In this document: one piece after another, positions 21,099 to 32,400 of the stretch
How positions within the stretch are numbered: the first letter of the stretch is position 1
Layout of the letters: each line of letters begins with the position of its first letter
NCBI GenBank assembly: GCA_027923505.1
Contig: BROI01000033.1
Coordinates: forward strand, 62,001 to 126,000
Source: Mayamaea pseudoterrestris
Taxonomy: Eukaryota > Bacillariophyta > Bacillariophyceae > Sellaphorales > Sellaphoraceae
DNA length: 64,000 bases
Direction: 5' to 3'
Translations under genes and position numbers: made by a program
The notes under the pieces: model-generated
What the model saw: the letters and a program-made list of their open reading frames with translations, nothing else
What the model was told of the DNA's origin: nothing
Database searches by the model: none

Positions 21099-23068
21099 TT
21101 ATCGTAACATGGGAGCGTACGAGTGTGCATGCTTTTCACCGGGGAGCAAAGGTCGCACTGTATTCGGTTGTCGTGTCAGGCAGAGAACTCGCTCCCAAGT
21201 GCGTCCGTGCGGATCCATGTGACGAGGGCTCGTCTTCACCATTTCGGGTATGGGCAGCCACACCATGCGATTGTTGCAGAGGCCAACGGAGAAGCCGGTA
21301 AAGCCGGCCATGGCGCCATGAACAGCATTTTGAGCAAGCTGCATGCAGTATAGGCTGTCAGCGGCATTTGCAGGGACGGATCGAACAGTGTACGACGGGT
21401 CAATGTATTTGACTGCGATTGAGAATTCAAGCACGTCAAAAAGTAAGTGATTGATGCATCCCGCCTGCTTTCAATCCAAAAATATGATTTAATAACAACC
21501 ACTTACCTGTAGCGGTTTCTCCATGCTTTGTAAAGTAATCTTCGACGGCTTTCTTCAAAAATTCGCCAATCTTGGGTAATTTCTTGTTGCCGCTCGCGTC
21601 AGTCTCTGCAGACTTTCCCAGCAGTTCTTCGCCGGCTGTACTTGCAGACAAATAGACAGTTAGCTGTATGATTGATACCGACAACAGAATGCGAGCATTA
21701 TTGGTTATTCCCTTTACTTACCTCCCTCAGCACATACGATAACGGCATAGCCTTGTTGTTTCACGCGTCTCATCAGATGCGGCAAACAACCATTTTCTCC
21801 TTCCAGCTCAATTGGCACTTCGGGAACCAGACACAAGTCTACATCTGAACTCGCCATGGTTGCATGCGATGCAATGAACCCACTGGATCGCCCCATGAGC
21901 TTAACGATTCCAATGCCATTGGGAATGTTGCAGACCGCTTCCGTCTTGGCGGATCGAATGGCCACTTGCGCTGCTTCCACGGCACTACTAAACCCAAACG
22001 AGTGGTCAATGTAGTCGACATCGTTGTCAATCGTCTTTGGAATTCCGGCCACCGAGACGTTCAGACCTTGCTCCATGCAACCTTCATGAATAGCAAAGGC
22101 ACCCCGATGAGTTCCATCGCCGCCAATCACGTAGAGCTGACATACGTTCTTCTCCTTCAAGAACTTGATAATCTTTGGTAAATCAAATCCGCCCCGACTG
22201 GATCCCAAGCAGGTGCCACCGATATGATGAATATCTTCAACGACGGCTGGCGTCAAAATGATGGGTTGAAGGTGAGGGCTCGTGTCGTAGAATCCGCGAT
22301 AACCGCCTTGAATGCCGTAGACATGACCCCCGATCCCATAAAGTTGATGCAGTGTTTTGGTGATCTCGCGAATGACATTGTTTAGACCGGGCTATGTGTG
22401 TATGGTTACGAGTTGAAATTATTTTGTGAGGTTCGCAATGAAGAACGAAGTCTTCCACCAGTTTCTCCACTTACACAAAGTCCTCCGCAAGTCACAATCG
22501 CTGCATTCACTTTCTTTGGATCAAAATGCAGTAGTTTTCGTGGACCGGCTCGCATATAACCGACAGTACTCGGCACCATCCCAGGCTTCCTCACAATTTC
22601 ACTCAAAATGAGTTGATTGTCGGTAATTAACTTGTTATACTCGGCACCCCGAACTGTTACAATTTCATCGTGAAAGGCATCAATGGTCGACGACGAAACG
22701 ACGCGTCGCAGCATGGGCGATCGAATCACGCCAGTATACTCGACAGCCTTGTTTTCCATGCGATTCTCCACTTGGGCGGAAACGAAGCGCTTGCGCAAAT
22801 CTTCAATCACCCAAGCATAGACGCGGTCAATGGAAAATCCTTCGACAAGTACGCCACTGGGAGGTTCATCTTGCTCCGCGCGTGTTGTCGATTCCGAGGC
22901 TTTGAGAGATTGTTCCTGAAGATACTGCTGATAGCGAATCTGCTGGTGCTTGCGCTCCTCCAAGGTTCTGGTAATGGCGTAAGTTACAAAGGACGCCACT
23001 GCGGCGACTGCTATTGTGGCGATCGTCTGATCTATCTGGCTATTGTTGCTATTGTTATTAGAGCGCAT
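21099..23068 (-). CDS. PFK: ATP-dependent 6-phosphofructokinase, plant-type
   Basis: Four exons (23068-22475, 22391-21722, 21635-21507, 21412-21099) are separated by introns of 83, 86 and 94 bp, all GT-AG, giving 568 residues with TAA. The enzyme phosphorylates fructose 6-phosphate in glycolysis. Diagnostic blocks are CGGLCPGLNNVIRE (split by intron 1), YGIQGGYRGF, GGDGTHRGA, PKTIDNDVDY, LMGRSSGFIA and CAEGAGEELL. GGDG, rather than the GGDD of PPi-dependent enzymes, together with PKTID, is the combination of plant-type ATP-PFKs. The N-terminal ~90 residues are an extension with a hydrophobic segment (IATIAVAAVASFVTYAI) at about 14-30, unusual for PFK and suggesting membrane attachment or an organelle signal. 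A 0.48-kb intergenic region with a strong hairpin lies upstream. Confidence 0.95.
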
Positions 23069-23227
23069 AATGATCTTGTATTGAATATGATCCTCACTGT
23101 GCTTGCCTCTGGAGCAAACTCGGAAGATTTAGCGGAAGAATCTGTTTGGACGTCGCTGTTGCGCGCCGCGGCGTCACGCTAGTACGATTCATCCAATCAG
23201 ATCGATGAAACCTGTTGGGCCTTTTTT

Positions 23228-23372
23228 CAAAGTTATTGGCACTACTGTTCGATGCACAGTGCCAAAAACTTTGATATCTTTCAAAGTTTTTGGCACTACT
23301 TATTCAGCCACAGTAAACAACCGTTGAAAATCAAAGTTATTGGACTACTCTTTGATCCACAGTTGTTACTTT
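23228..23372. repeat. three imperfect direct repeats of about 52 bp
   Basis: Units start near 23228, 23281 and 23332, each opening with tcaaagttwttgg and an actact block and ending with a (g)cacag(t) segment. They sit centrally in the PFK/methyltransferase promoter region. They may be regulatory repeats or a remnant of a small element. Confidence 0.7.
23258..23297. repeat. perfect 17-bp inverted repeat with 6-nt loop
   Basis: The left arm AGTGCCAAAAACTTTGA (23258-23274), loop TATCTT and right arm TCAAAGTTTTTGGCACT (23281-23297) pair without mismatch. The right arm coincides with the start of the second direct repeat, so the hairpin arises where an inverted partial copy abuts a direct one. 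Confidence 0.9.
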
Positions 23373-23547
23373 TGCACGACCGCCATTGATAACCTCTACG
23401 ACATTAAGTGTATCGGTATCGGCAGCAATCGATCATCATTCACAACCAGCCATGGCATTGGCCTACGGTAATTTGATCCCGCATCAGCTAGCATTCAAAA
23501 GCTGCAGCCTCCATGTACAGTTACAATATATATAACTCATCTGCATC

Positions 23548-24522
23548 ATGGTCTCTCGAATATCCAATCCACGAGGAGCGCATCAGCGCACCCGGCGGTC
23601 CAGTTCCATGGTGGTGCTTATAGTTGGATTCATTGGCGGCTTTTCGCTCTCCAAACTGTTGGATCGAATTGTTATGAATGGAGATGAATCAAGAATATCG
23701 TATATACTTGCAAAGCAATTACCAAACACCAAGGACTATAGGAGTAGCGACAGAATCGTGTCGGATGCTCATGGATGGGGCACGATTCATGTCTTTTACG
23801 GCGAGGCGTCTGCAATCTTTGGCGACGACACATCGCAACAATTCTTTGCACAAGTCAAGCAGGACGAGATTGTGTTGGATCTAATGCGAGACATTACAGA
23901 CAGAAGCAAGGTCAAATCCCAGGATGAACACCCATTCTTTTTCATTGATTTGGCTGCCAACGATGCCAAAACACTCAGCAACACGCTCGCACTGGAGCAG
24001 CGTGGTTGGCAAGGCCTTTGCATTGAACCGAACCCTGCTTACTAGTATGGACTCGCGCATCGTCGCAACTGCACCGTGATTGGAGCGCTGATCTCCGACA
24101 AGGTGGCGCCAACGCAGGTCAAGTTCCGAGGCGTCTTTGGTGGAATCGTTGGACAAATGGATGAAAAGCTGGCAAACCGTTTGCACGAGCCGGATCGAAT
24201 CGAGGAAACACGATATACTGTGCCGTTCGTAACGCTCCTTGCTCAGTTTCGAGTGCCGAAAGTGATTGATTATATGAGTCTCGACGTGGAAGGTGCCGAG
24301 TTTCTTGTCATGCACGATTTCCCGTTCGACGAGTACACCATTCAAATATTGACGGTAGAGCGTCCATCCAAACGACTGAAATCGCTTTTGGAGAGCCATG
24401 GTTACGTCTTTTTGAAAGATCTTGCCTGGTGGGGCGAAACCTTGTGGGCGCATCAATCTACTGGGCTGTCGCCACTGCATCCAAAGATTGTCAAAATCAA
24501 GACTGAGGGCAGGGATCGATGA
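23548..24522 (+). pseudogene. FkbM-type methyltransferase, type II membrane protein, interrupted by one in-frame amber codon
   Basis: One continuous frame from ATG 23548 to TGA 24522 (325 codons) with a single TAG at 24043-24045 (codon 166). A short basic head precedes a membrane anchor (MVVLIVGFIGGFSLSKLL). The SAM-binding start FFFIDLAANDAKTLSNTLALEQRGWQGLCIEPNPAY is directly followed by the TAG, then YGLAHRRNCTVIGALISD, the catalytic-region DYMSLDVEGAEFLVM and a normal C-terminus. In FkbM relatives the residue after NPxY is commonly Trp, so TGG to TAG is the likely change. Everything after the stop is conserved in family terms and shows no further break. It may be a very recent pseudogene, a null allele, a sequence error or a read-through gene. 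If intact it would methylate an unknown (often glycan) substrate in the secretory pathway. Confidence 0.85.
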
Positions 24523-24740
24523 CGATTTTTATTAGTGACGTTACATGAAACACCTATAGAGAATATGGAAGTATAGAATTCATTTATAAAGTTAGAATTA
24601 CATAATGGTGAATGATTGTTTCCTCGTGTTACCCCTCGCACTTGCACTCCTTGCACTTGACTCGAGACGCGAATCAACGACAGGTTAAGGGATGTAAGAA
24701 TGTAAAGAGGTAGTCTTGCGCACGTTTCGCGTCTCGGAGT

Positions 24741-25258
24741 CTATTCGAGACCTTCCAAAGCATCTTCAACCTCGTCAACATGGGTGTGATGCGAGGAATG
24801 GAACCAACCACGTGCCTTGTTCTGAAGGTCTTTGCCGACTTCAAACCATCCAGGAAGAGGGTAGTGCTCCTGCTGAGACACCATCAAGTTTGGAGTTGCG
24901 TGGGCGACTAAATGAAGAAGTGACAAGATGGATCAGAAACAAGAGAACGATATCATGGCAGCGAGGGAATACAACTGCGAGTACATCAAGTCGCACGTCG
25001 CACGCCGCACGCACCTTCTTGTTTCACTTCCTTCATCGCTTCTGATAGTTCGTTTCCGTCTTCATGGATTTGAAACTCTTCCGGCACACCAAAATATGAA
25101 TCATCCAGCCCCCATCCAAAGGGATAGTACGGCTGGCCCAAATCTAAACCAGGAAGCACCTTGGAAGGCCCCATGATCGCCGTTGTCTCGATGCTGCGAC
25201 GAGCCGAAGCAACGCCAAGGAAAATGAGAGTTAAGAAGACAGTTGAGCGCATTATCAT
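24741..25258 (-). CDS. small secreted protein, unknown function
   Basis: Exons 25258-25015 and 24907-24741 are joined by a 107-bp GTGCGT...TTTAG intron; 136 residues, TAG stop. The first 18-20 residues (MIMRSTVFLTLIFLGVASA) form a clear signal peptide with an A-S-A cleavage site before RR. The mature part has GLDLGQPYYPFGWGLDDSYFGVPEEFQIHED and, in exon 2, EHYPLPGWFEVGKDLQNKARGWFHSSHH, rich in aromatic residues and ending acidic (DEVEDALEGLE). There are no cysteines in the mature part and no recognised domain. The frame across the splice junction (G|TC) is continuous and splice signals are good, so I consider it a real gene. Confidence 0.65.
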
Positions 25259-25800
25259 TTTAGCTGATGACACTAGAGTATTGGCTAGCAAGTGGCGTTA
25301 ACGTGAGTGTATGACAAGTTGGATTCGAAAGAACAATGCAAGATCCATTATCCGCCAACTTGCGCGCGCTTCGGATCCGCAACTTCATCCACGACTAAAA
25401 CAATCCATCACGAGTCACGAGCAGTCACGCGTTGTCATGTCGTCCTTCCGCTACTCGGAGCTATCGTGACATTGCCAATCATCATTCTGTCTAGGGGGCT
25501 CGGTATATGGATGTGGTTGTGTTTAAATAGACTAGTACTCTTTTATGGTAAACTGTTAAATGTCTATTGTCTAACAAGAAACGCAAAGAAGTGTGATTGG
25601 ATACACAATTGGCTACAAACCAAGCCAACCAATTTGGCTATGAAATGTCACACTGGCAAGTGCCACAGCAAGTAGCTGGGCAGATGCATAAACAGTTAGC
25701 AGAATGGATCAAGGGATGTGGAGGAAAAGCTTGCAACTGATATATAGAATTGTTGTAGGAGGCAACAAAATAGGTGTGCACAAGGTTTGCTGGGAGGTGT
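25259..25800. other. gene-free left shoulder of the satellite block
   Basis: No convincing coding frame. From about 25700 degenerate fragments similar to family A appear (for example gtagtggctggcaagatac), suggesting decayed repeat edges. Confidence 0.4.
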
Positions 25801-25819
25801 AGTGGCTGGCAAGATACTA

Positions 25820-26465
25820 CATAGGATTGGTGGTAACTTGTCACCAGTCTCAGCCAGCAGCTGCCATGCCCTTTAAATGCCCATACCTTGAGCCATGTGT
25901 ATGCCCCAATCAAGCCAGAATGGTGCTAACATCCTTATTTCAGGTGTGCTACAAGATGGGTTGCCTGGCTGGTGTCTCAGTGGACTGCAATGTGATTGGT
26001 GATAACTTGACACCAGTCTCAGCCAGCAGCTGCCATGCCTTTCAAATGCCCATACCTTGAGCCATGTGTATGCCCATATCAAGCCAGAATGATACTAACA
26101 TCCTTATTTCAGGTGAACTTCAAGGGAAGATGACTGGCTGCTGTATCAGTGGACTGCAATGTGATTGGTGATAACTTGTCACTTGCCATGCCTTTCAAAT
26201 GCTCATACCTTGAGCCATGTATATACCCAAATCAAGCCAGAATGGTGCTAACATCCTTATTTCAGGTGCGCTACAAAATATAATGACTGGCTGGTGTCTC
26301 AGTGGACTGCAATGTGATTGGTGATAACTTGTCACCAGTCTCAGCCAGCAGCTGCCATGCCTTTCAAATGCCCATACCTTGAGCCATGTGTATGCCCAAA
26401 TCAAGCCAGAATGGTTCAAACATCCTTATTTCAGGTGTGCTACAAGATAAGATGACTGGCTGGTG
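25820..26465 (+). repeat. satellite family A, direct orientation, about 4 copies of ~170 bp
   Basis: The anchor gccatgccttt(c/a)aaatgc recurs at about 25863, 26033, 26188 and 26356 (spacing 170, 155, 168; the third unit has a deletion). Each unit contains ggtgataacttgtcacc (imperfect palindrome), a cctt..gagccatgt..atgccc segment and a catccttatttcaggtg segment. The same family recurs at 36.2-36.6 kb and, inverted, at 34.75-35.1 and 62.9-63.6 kb. Confidence 0.9.
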
Positions 26466-26469
26466 TTTC

Positions 26470-29400
26470 AGTGGACTGCTTGTTGGATCTGCAAGCTGAG
26501 TCTCACCATGGCACACATGGTGGTAGAGACTGAAATGGATGCTACTGAACAAAGCATTGGCCCATCAAGACAACAAACATGATTGAAAAGGATTTCAGGG
26601 CTCAGAAGGCAGCGCTGATGATCTTTATAGCCACAAAGTGTGCACTGCTGGCACATTCCACCATTGGTTGGATGTGCGGAGTCTCATGGCAAAGGGATGG
26701 GTTACACCCAAGGTGACAAGCCTATGAGTCCTAATCAAATTGAAACATAATGTTCGTTGTATTCCAGAATTGGCAGGCCATTCTGGCAGACAGAAGTGCC
26801 ATTGGAGGTGCACTGATAGCAGATCCAACAAGTTGTTGTCTCTGCTGAGTCCCACCATGGCATACGTGGTGTTGGAGACTGGAATGGGTGCAACTGACAA
26901 AAGCATTGGCTCATCATAATCAAACATGAGAAAGGATTCCAGGCTCGCTAGAAGGCAGCGCGATGATCTCCTGTAGCCAAAAAGGGTGCTGGCACATTCA
27001 ACCAGTATGGTGTGAGCGATGGGTGCACTGACAAAGCATTGAGTCCCGTGATGAATTGAGAACCAGCATAATGTTCTTTGTATTCCAGAATTGGCAGGCT
27101 TCTGGCAGTCAGAAGTGCCACTTGAGGTGCACTGCTACTGCAGATTCAACAAGTTGTTGAATCTGCAAGCCGAGTCTCACCATGGCACACATGGTGGTGG
27201 AGACTGAAATGGATGCAACTGACCAAAGCATTGGCCCATCATGACAACAAACATGAATCAGAAAAGTTTCAGGGCTCAGAAGGCAGCGCTGATGATTCCT
27301 GTAGCCAAAGGCCGCTGGCACATTCAACCATTGGAATGTGCGGAGTCTCATGGCAAAGGGATGGTTTCCACACCCAAGGTGACAAGCCTTTAAGTCCTCA
27401 TCAAATGAAAACACAATGTTCATTGTATTCCAATCTTGGCAGGCCATTCTGGCAGTCAGAAGTGTCACTTGGGTGCACTGCTAGCAGATTCAACAAGTTG
27501 TTGGATCAGCAAGCTGCGTCCCACCATGGCACACATGGTGGTGGAGACTGAAATGGATGCTACTGAACAAAGCATTAACCAATCAAGAAAACAAACATAA
27601 AATGAAAAGGATTTCAGGGCTCAGAAGGCAGCGCTGATGATCCCTGTAGCCAAAAAGGGTGCACCGCTGGCACATTCAACCATTGGTTGAATGTGTGGAG
27701 TCTCATGGCAAAAGGATGGGTTTCACACCCAAGGTGACAAGCCTTTGAGTCCTTATCAAATTGAAACATAATGGTTTTTGTATTCCAGAATTGGCAGGCA
27801 GTTCTCGCAGTCATAAGTGCCACTTGAGGTGCACTGCTAGCAGATCCAACAAGTTGTTGGATCTGCAAGCTGAGTCTCACCATGGCATACGTGGTGTTAG
27901 AGACTAGAATGGGTGCAACTGACCATAGCATTGGCCCGTCATGACACCAAACATGAATTGGAAAGGATTTCAGGGCTCAGAAGGCAGCGCTGATGATCCC
28001 TGTAGCCAAGAAGGGTGCACCGCTGGCACATTCAAAATTGAGTGAATGTGTGGAGTCTCTTGGCAAAATGATAGTTTCCACACCCAAGGTGACACGCCTT
28101 TGAGTCCTAATCAAATTGTAACACAATGTTCTTTATATTCCAGAATTGGCAGGCCATTCTGGCAGTCCGATGTGCCAATTAAGGTGCACTGCTAGCAGAT
28201 CCAACAAGTTGTTGGATTTGCAAGTATCACCATGGCATACGTGTCGGTGGAGACTGGAATGGGTGCAACTGAACACAAAGCATTGGCCAATCATGACACC
28301 AAACATGAATTGGAAAGGATTTCAGGGCTCAGAAGGCAGCGCTGATGATCCCTGTAGCCAAAATGGGTGCACCGCTGGCACATTCAACCATTGGTTGAAT
28401 GTGCGGAGTCTCATGGCAAAATGATGGTTTCCACACCCAAGGTGACAAGCCTTTGAGTCCCAATCAAATTGAAACATAATGTTCTTTGTATTCCAGAATT
28501 GGCAGGCCGTTCTGGCAGTCCAATGTGCCACTTGAGGTGCACTGCTAGCAGATCCAACAAGTTGTTGGATCTGCAAGCTGAGTCTCACCATGGCATACGT
28601 GGTGTTGGAGACTGGAATGGGTGCAACTGACCAAAGCATTGGCCCATCATGACACCAAACATGAATTGGAAAGGATTTCAGGGCTCAGAAGGCAGCGCTG
28701 ATGATCCCTGTAGCCAAAAAGGGAGCACCGCTGGCACATTCAATCATTGGTTGAATGTGCGGAGTCTCTTGGCAAAAGGATGGGTTCCACACCCAAGGTG
28801 ACAAGCCTTTGAGTCCTAATCAAATCGAAACACAATGTGCATTATATTCCAGAATTGGCAGACCGTTCTGGCAGTCAGAAGTGCCACTTGAGGTGCACTG
28901 CTAGCAGATCTAACAAGTTGTTGGATCTGCAAGCTGAGTCTCACCATGGCACACATGGTGGTAGAGACTGAAATGGATGCTACTGAACAAAGCATTGGCC
29001 CATCATGACACCAAACATGAATTGGAAAGGTTTTCAAGGCTCAGAAGGCAGGGCTGATGATCCCTGTAGCCAAAATGGGTGCACCGCTGGCACATTCAAC
29101 CATTGGTTGAATGTGCGGAGTCTCATGGCAAAAGGATGGTTTCCACACCCAAGGTGACAAGCCTTTAAGCCCTAATCAAATTGAAACATAATGTTCTTTG
29201 TATTCCAGAATTGGCAGACCGTTCTGGCAGTCAGAAGTGCCACTTGAGGTGCACTGCTAGCAGATTCAACAAGTTGTTGGATCTGCAAGCTGAGTCCCAA
29301 CATGACACACATGGTGGTGGAGACTGAAATGGATGCTACTGAACAAAGCATTGGCCCATCATGACACCAAACATAAAATGAAAAGGATTTCAGGGCTCAG

Positions 29401-32400
29401 AAGGCAGCGCTGATGATCCCTGTAGCTAAAAGGGTGCACTGCTGGCACATTCAACCAATGGTTGAATGTGCAAAGTCTCATGGCAAAGGGATGGTTTCCA
29501 CACCCAAGGTGACAAGCCTTTGAGTCCTAATCAATTTGAAACACAATGTTCGTTGTATTCCAGATTTGGCAGGCCATTCTGGCAGTCAGAAGTGCCACTT
29601 GAGGTGCACTGCTAGCAGATTCAACAACTTGGATGTGCAAGCTGAGTCCCACCATGGCATACATGGTGGCGGAGACTGAAATGGATGCTACTGAACACAG
29701 CATTGGCCCATCATGACACCAAACATGAATTGGAAAGGATTTCAGGGCTCAGAAGGCAGCGCTGATGATCCCTGTAGCCAAAATGGGTGCACCGCTGGCA
29801 CATTCAACCATTGGTTGAATGTGCGGAGTCTCATGGCAAAGGGATGGGTTCCACACCCAAGGTGACAAGCCTTTGAGTCCTAATCAATTTGAAACACAAT
29901 GTTCGTTGTATTCCAGATTTGGCAAGCCATTCTGGCAGTCAGAAGTGCCACTTGAGGTGCACTGCTAGCAGATTCAACAAGTTGTTGGATCTGCAAGCTG
30001 CGTCCCACCATGGCACACATGGTGGTGGAGACTGAAATGGATGCTACTGAACAAAGCATTGGCCTATCAAGACAACAAACATAAAATGAAAAGGATTTCA
30101 GGGCTCAGAAGGCACCACTGATGGTCCCTGTAGCCAAAAAGGGTGCACTGCTGGCACATTCCACCAATGGTTGAATGTGTGGAAGCTCATGGCAAAGTGA
30201 TGGTTTCCACACCCAAGATGACAAGCCTTTGAGTTCTAATCAATTTGAAACACAATGTTCGTTGTATTCCAGATTTGGCAGGCCATTCTGGCAGTCTGAA
30301 GTGCCACTTGAGGTGTACTGCTAGCAAATTCAACAAGTTGTTGGATCAGCAAGCTGCGTCCCATCATGGCACACATGGTGGTGGAGACTGAAATGGATGC
30401 TACTGAACAAAGCATTGGCCCATCAAGACAACAATCATGAAATGAAAAGGATTTCAGGGCTTGGAAAGCAGCGCTGATGATCCCTGTAGCCAAAAAGGGT
30501 GCCCCACTGGCACATTCAACCATTGGTTGAATGTGTGGAGTCTCATGGCAAAGGTATGGTTTCCACACCCAAGGTGACCAGCCTTTGAGTCCTAATCAAA
30601 TGGAAACACAATGTTCTTTGTATTCCAGTGTTGACAAGTGGTTCTGGCAGTCAGAAGTGCCACTTGAGGTGCACTGCTAGCAGATTCAACAAGTTGTTGG
30701 ATCTGCAAGCTGCGTCCCACCATGGCACACATGGTGGTGGAGACTGAAATGGATGCTACTGAACAAAGCATTGGCCTATCAAGACAACAAACATAAAATG
30801 AAAAGGATTTCAGGGCTCAGAAGGCAGCGCTGATGATCCCTGTAGCCAAAAAGGGTGCACTGCTGGCACATTCAACCAATGGTTGAATGTGCGGAGTCTC
30901 ATGGCAAAGGGATGGTTTCCACACCCAAGGTGACAAGCCTTTGAGTCCTAATCAATTTGAAACACAATGTTCGTTGTATTCCAGTGTTGACAAGTGGTTC
31001 TGGCAGTCTGAAGTGCCACTTGAGGTGCACTGCTAGCAGATTCAACAAGTTGTTGGATCTGCAAGCTGAGTCCCAACATGACACACATGGTGGTGGAGAC
31101 TGAAATGGATGCTACTGAACAAAGCATTGGCCCATCATGACACCAAACATAAAATGAAAAGGTTTTCAGGGCTCAGAAGGCAGCGCTGATGATCCCTGTA
31201 GCCAAAAAGGGTGCACTGCTGGCACATTCAACCAATGGTTGAATGTGCGGAGTCTCATGGCAAAGGGATAGGTTCCACACCCAAGGTGACGAGCCTTTGA
31301 GTTCTAATCAATTTGATACACAATCTTCGTTGTATTCTAGTGTTGACAAGTGGTTCTGGTAGTCTGAAGTGCCACTTGAGGTGCACTGCTAGCAAATTCA
31401 ACAAGTTGTTGGATCAGCGAGCTGCGTCCCACCATGACACACATGGTGGTGGAGACTGAAATGGATGCTACTGAACAAAGCATTGGCCCATCAAGACAAC
31501 AATTATGAAATAAATAGGATTTCAGGGCTCAGAAGGCAGCGCTGGTGATCCCTGTAGCCAAAAAGGGTGCACTGCTGGCACATTCAACCAATGGTTGAAT
31601 GTGCGGAAGCTCATGGCAAAGGGATGGGTACCACACCCAAGGTGACAAGCCTTTGAGTCCTAATCAAATTGAAACACAATGCACTTTCTATATCATTGTT
31701 GGCAAGCAGTTCTGGCAGTCAAAAGTGCCACTTGAGGTGCACTGCTAGCAGATCCAACAAGTTGTTGGATCTGCAAGCTGCGTCCCACCATGGCACACAT
31801 GGTGGTGGAGACTGAAATGGATGCTACTGAACAAAGCATTGGCCCATCAAGACAACAATCATGAAATGAAAAGGATTTCAGGGCTCAGAAGGCAGCGCTG
31901 ATGATCCCTGTAGCCAAAAAGGGTGCACTGCTGGCACATTCAACCAATGGTTGAATGTGCGGAGTCTCATGGCAAAGGGATGGTTTCCACACCCAAGGTG
32001 ACAAGCCTTTAAGTCCTCATCAAATGAAAACACAATGTTCATTTTATTCCAATCTTGGCAGGCCATTCTGGCAGTCAGAAGTGTCACTTGAGGTGCACTG
32101 CTAGCAGATTCAACAAGTTGTTGGATCTGCAAGCTGAGTCTCACCATGACACACATGGTGGTGGAGACTGAAATGGATGCTACTGAACAAAGCATTGGCC
32201 CATCAAGACACCAATCACGAAATGAAAAGGATTTCAGGGCTCAGAAGGCAGCGCTGATGATCCCTGTAGCCAAAAAGGGTGCACTGCTGGCACATTCAAC
32301 CAATGGTTGAATGTGCGGAGTCTCATGGCAAAGGGATGGTTTCCACACCCAAGGTGACAAGCCTTTGAGTCCTAATCAATTTGAAACTCAATGTTCGTTG

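Larger units (their letters stand above)
23069..23547. promoter_or_regulatory. divergent PFK/methyltransferase intergenic region
   Basis: 479 bp between divergent starts. It contains three direct repeats of about 50 bp and a perfect inverted repeat (separate entries), and a tatatataact run just before the methyltransferase start. It should carry both promoters. Confidence 0.5.
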
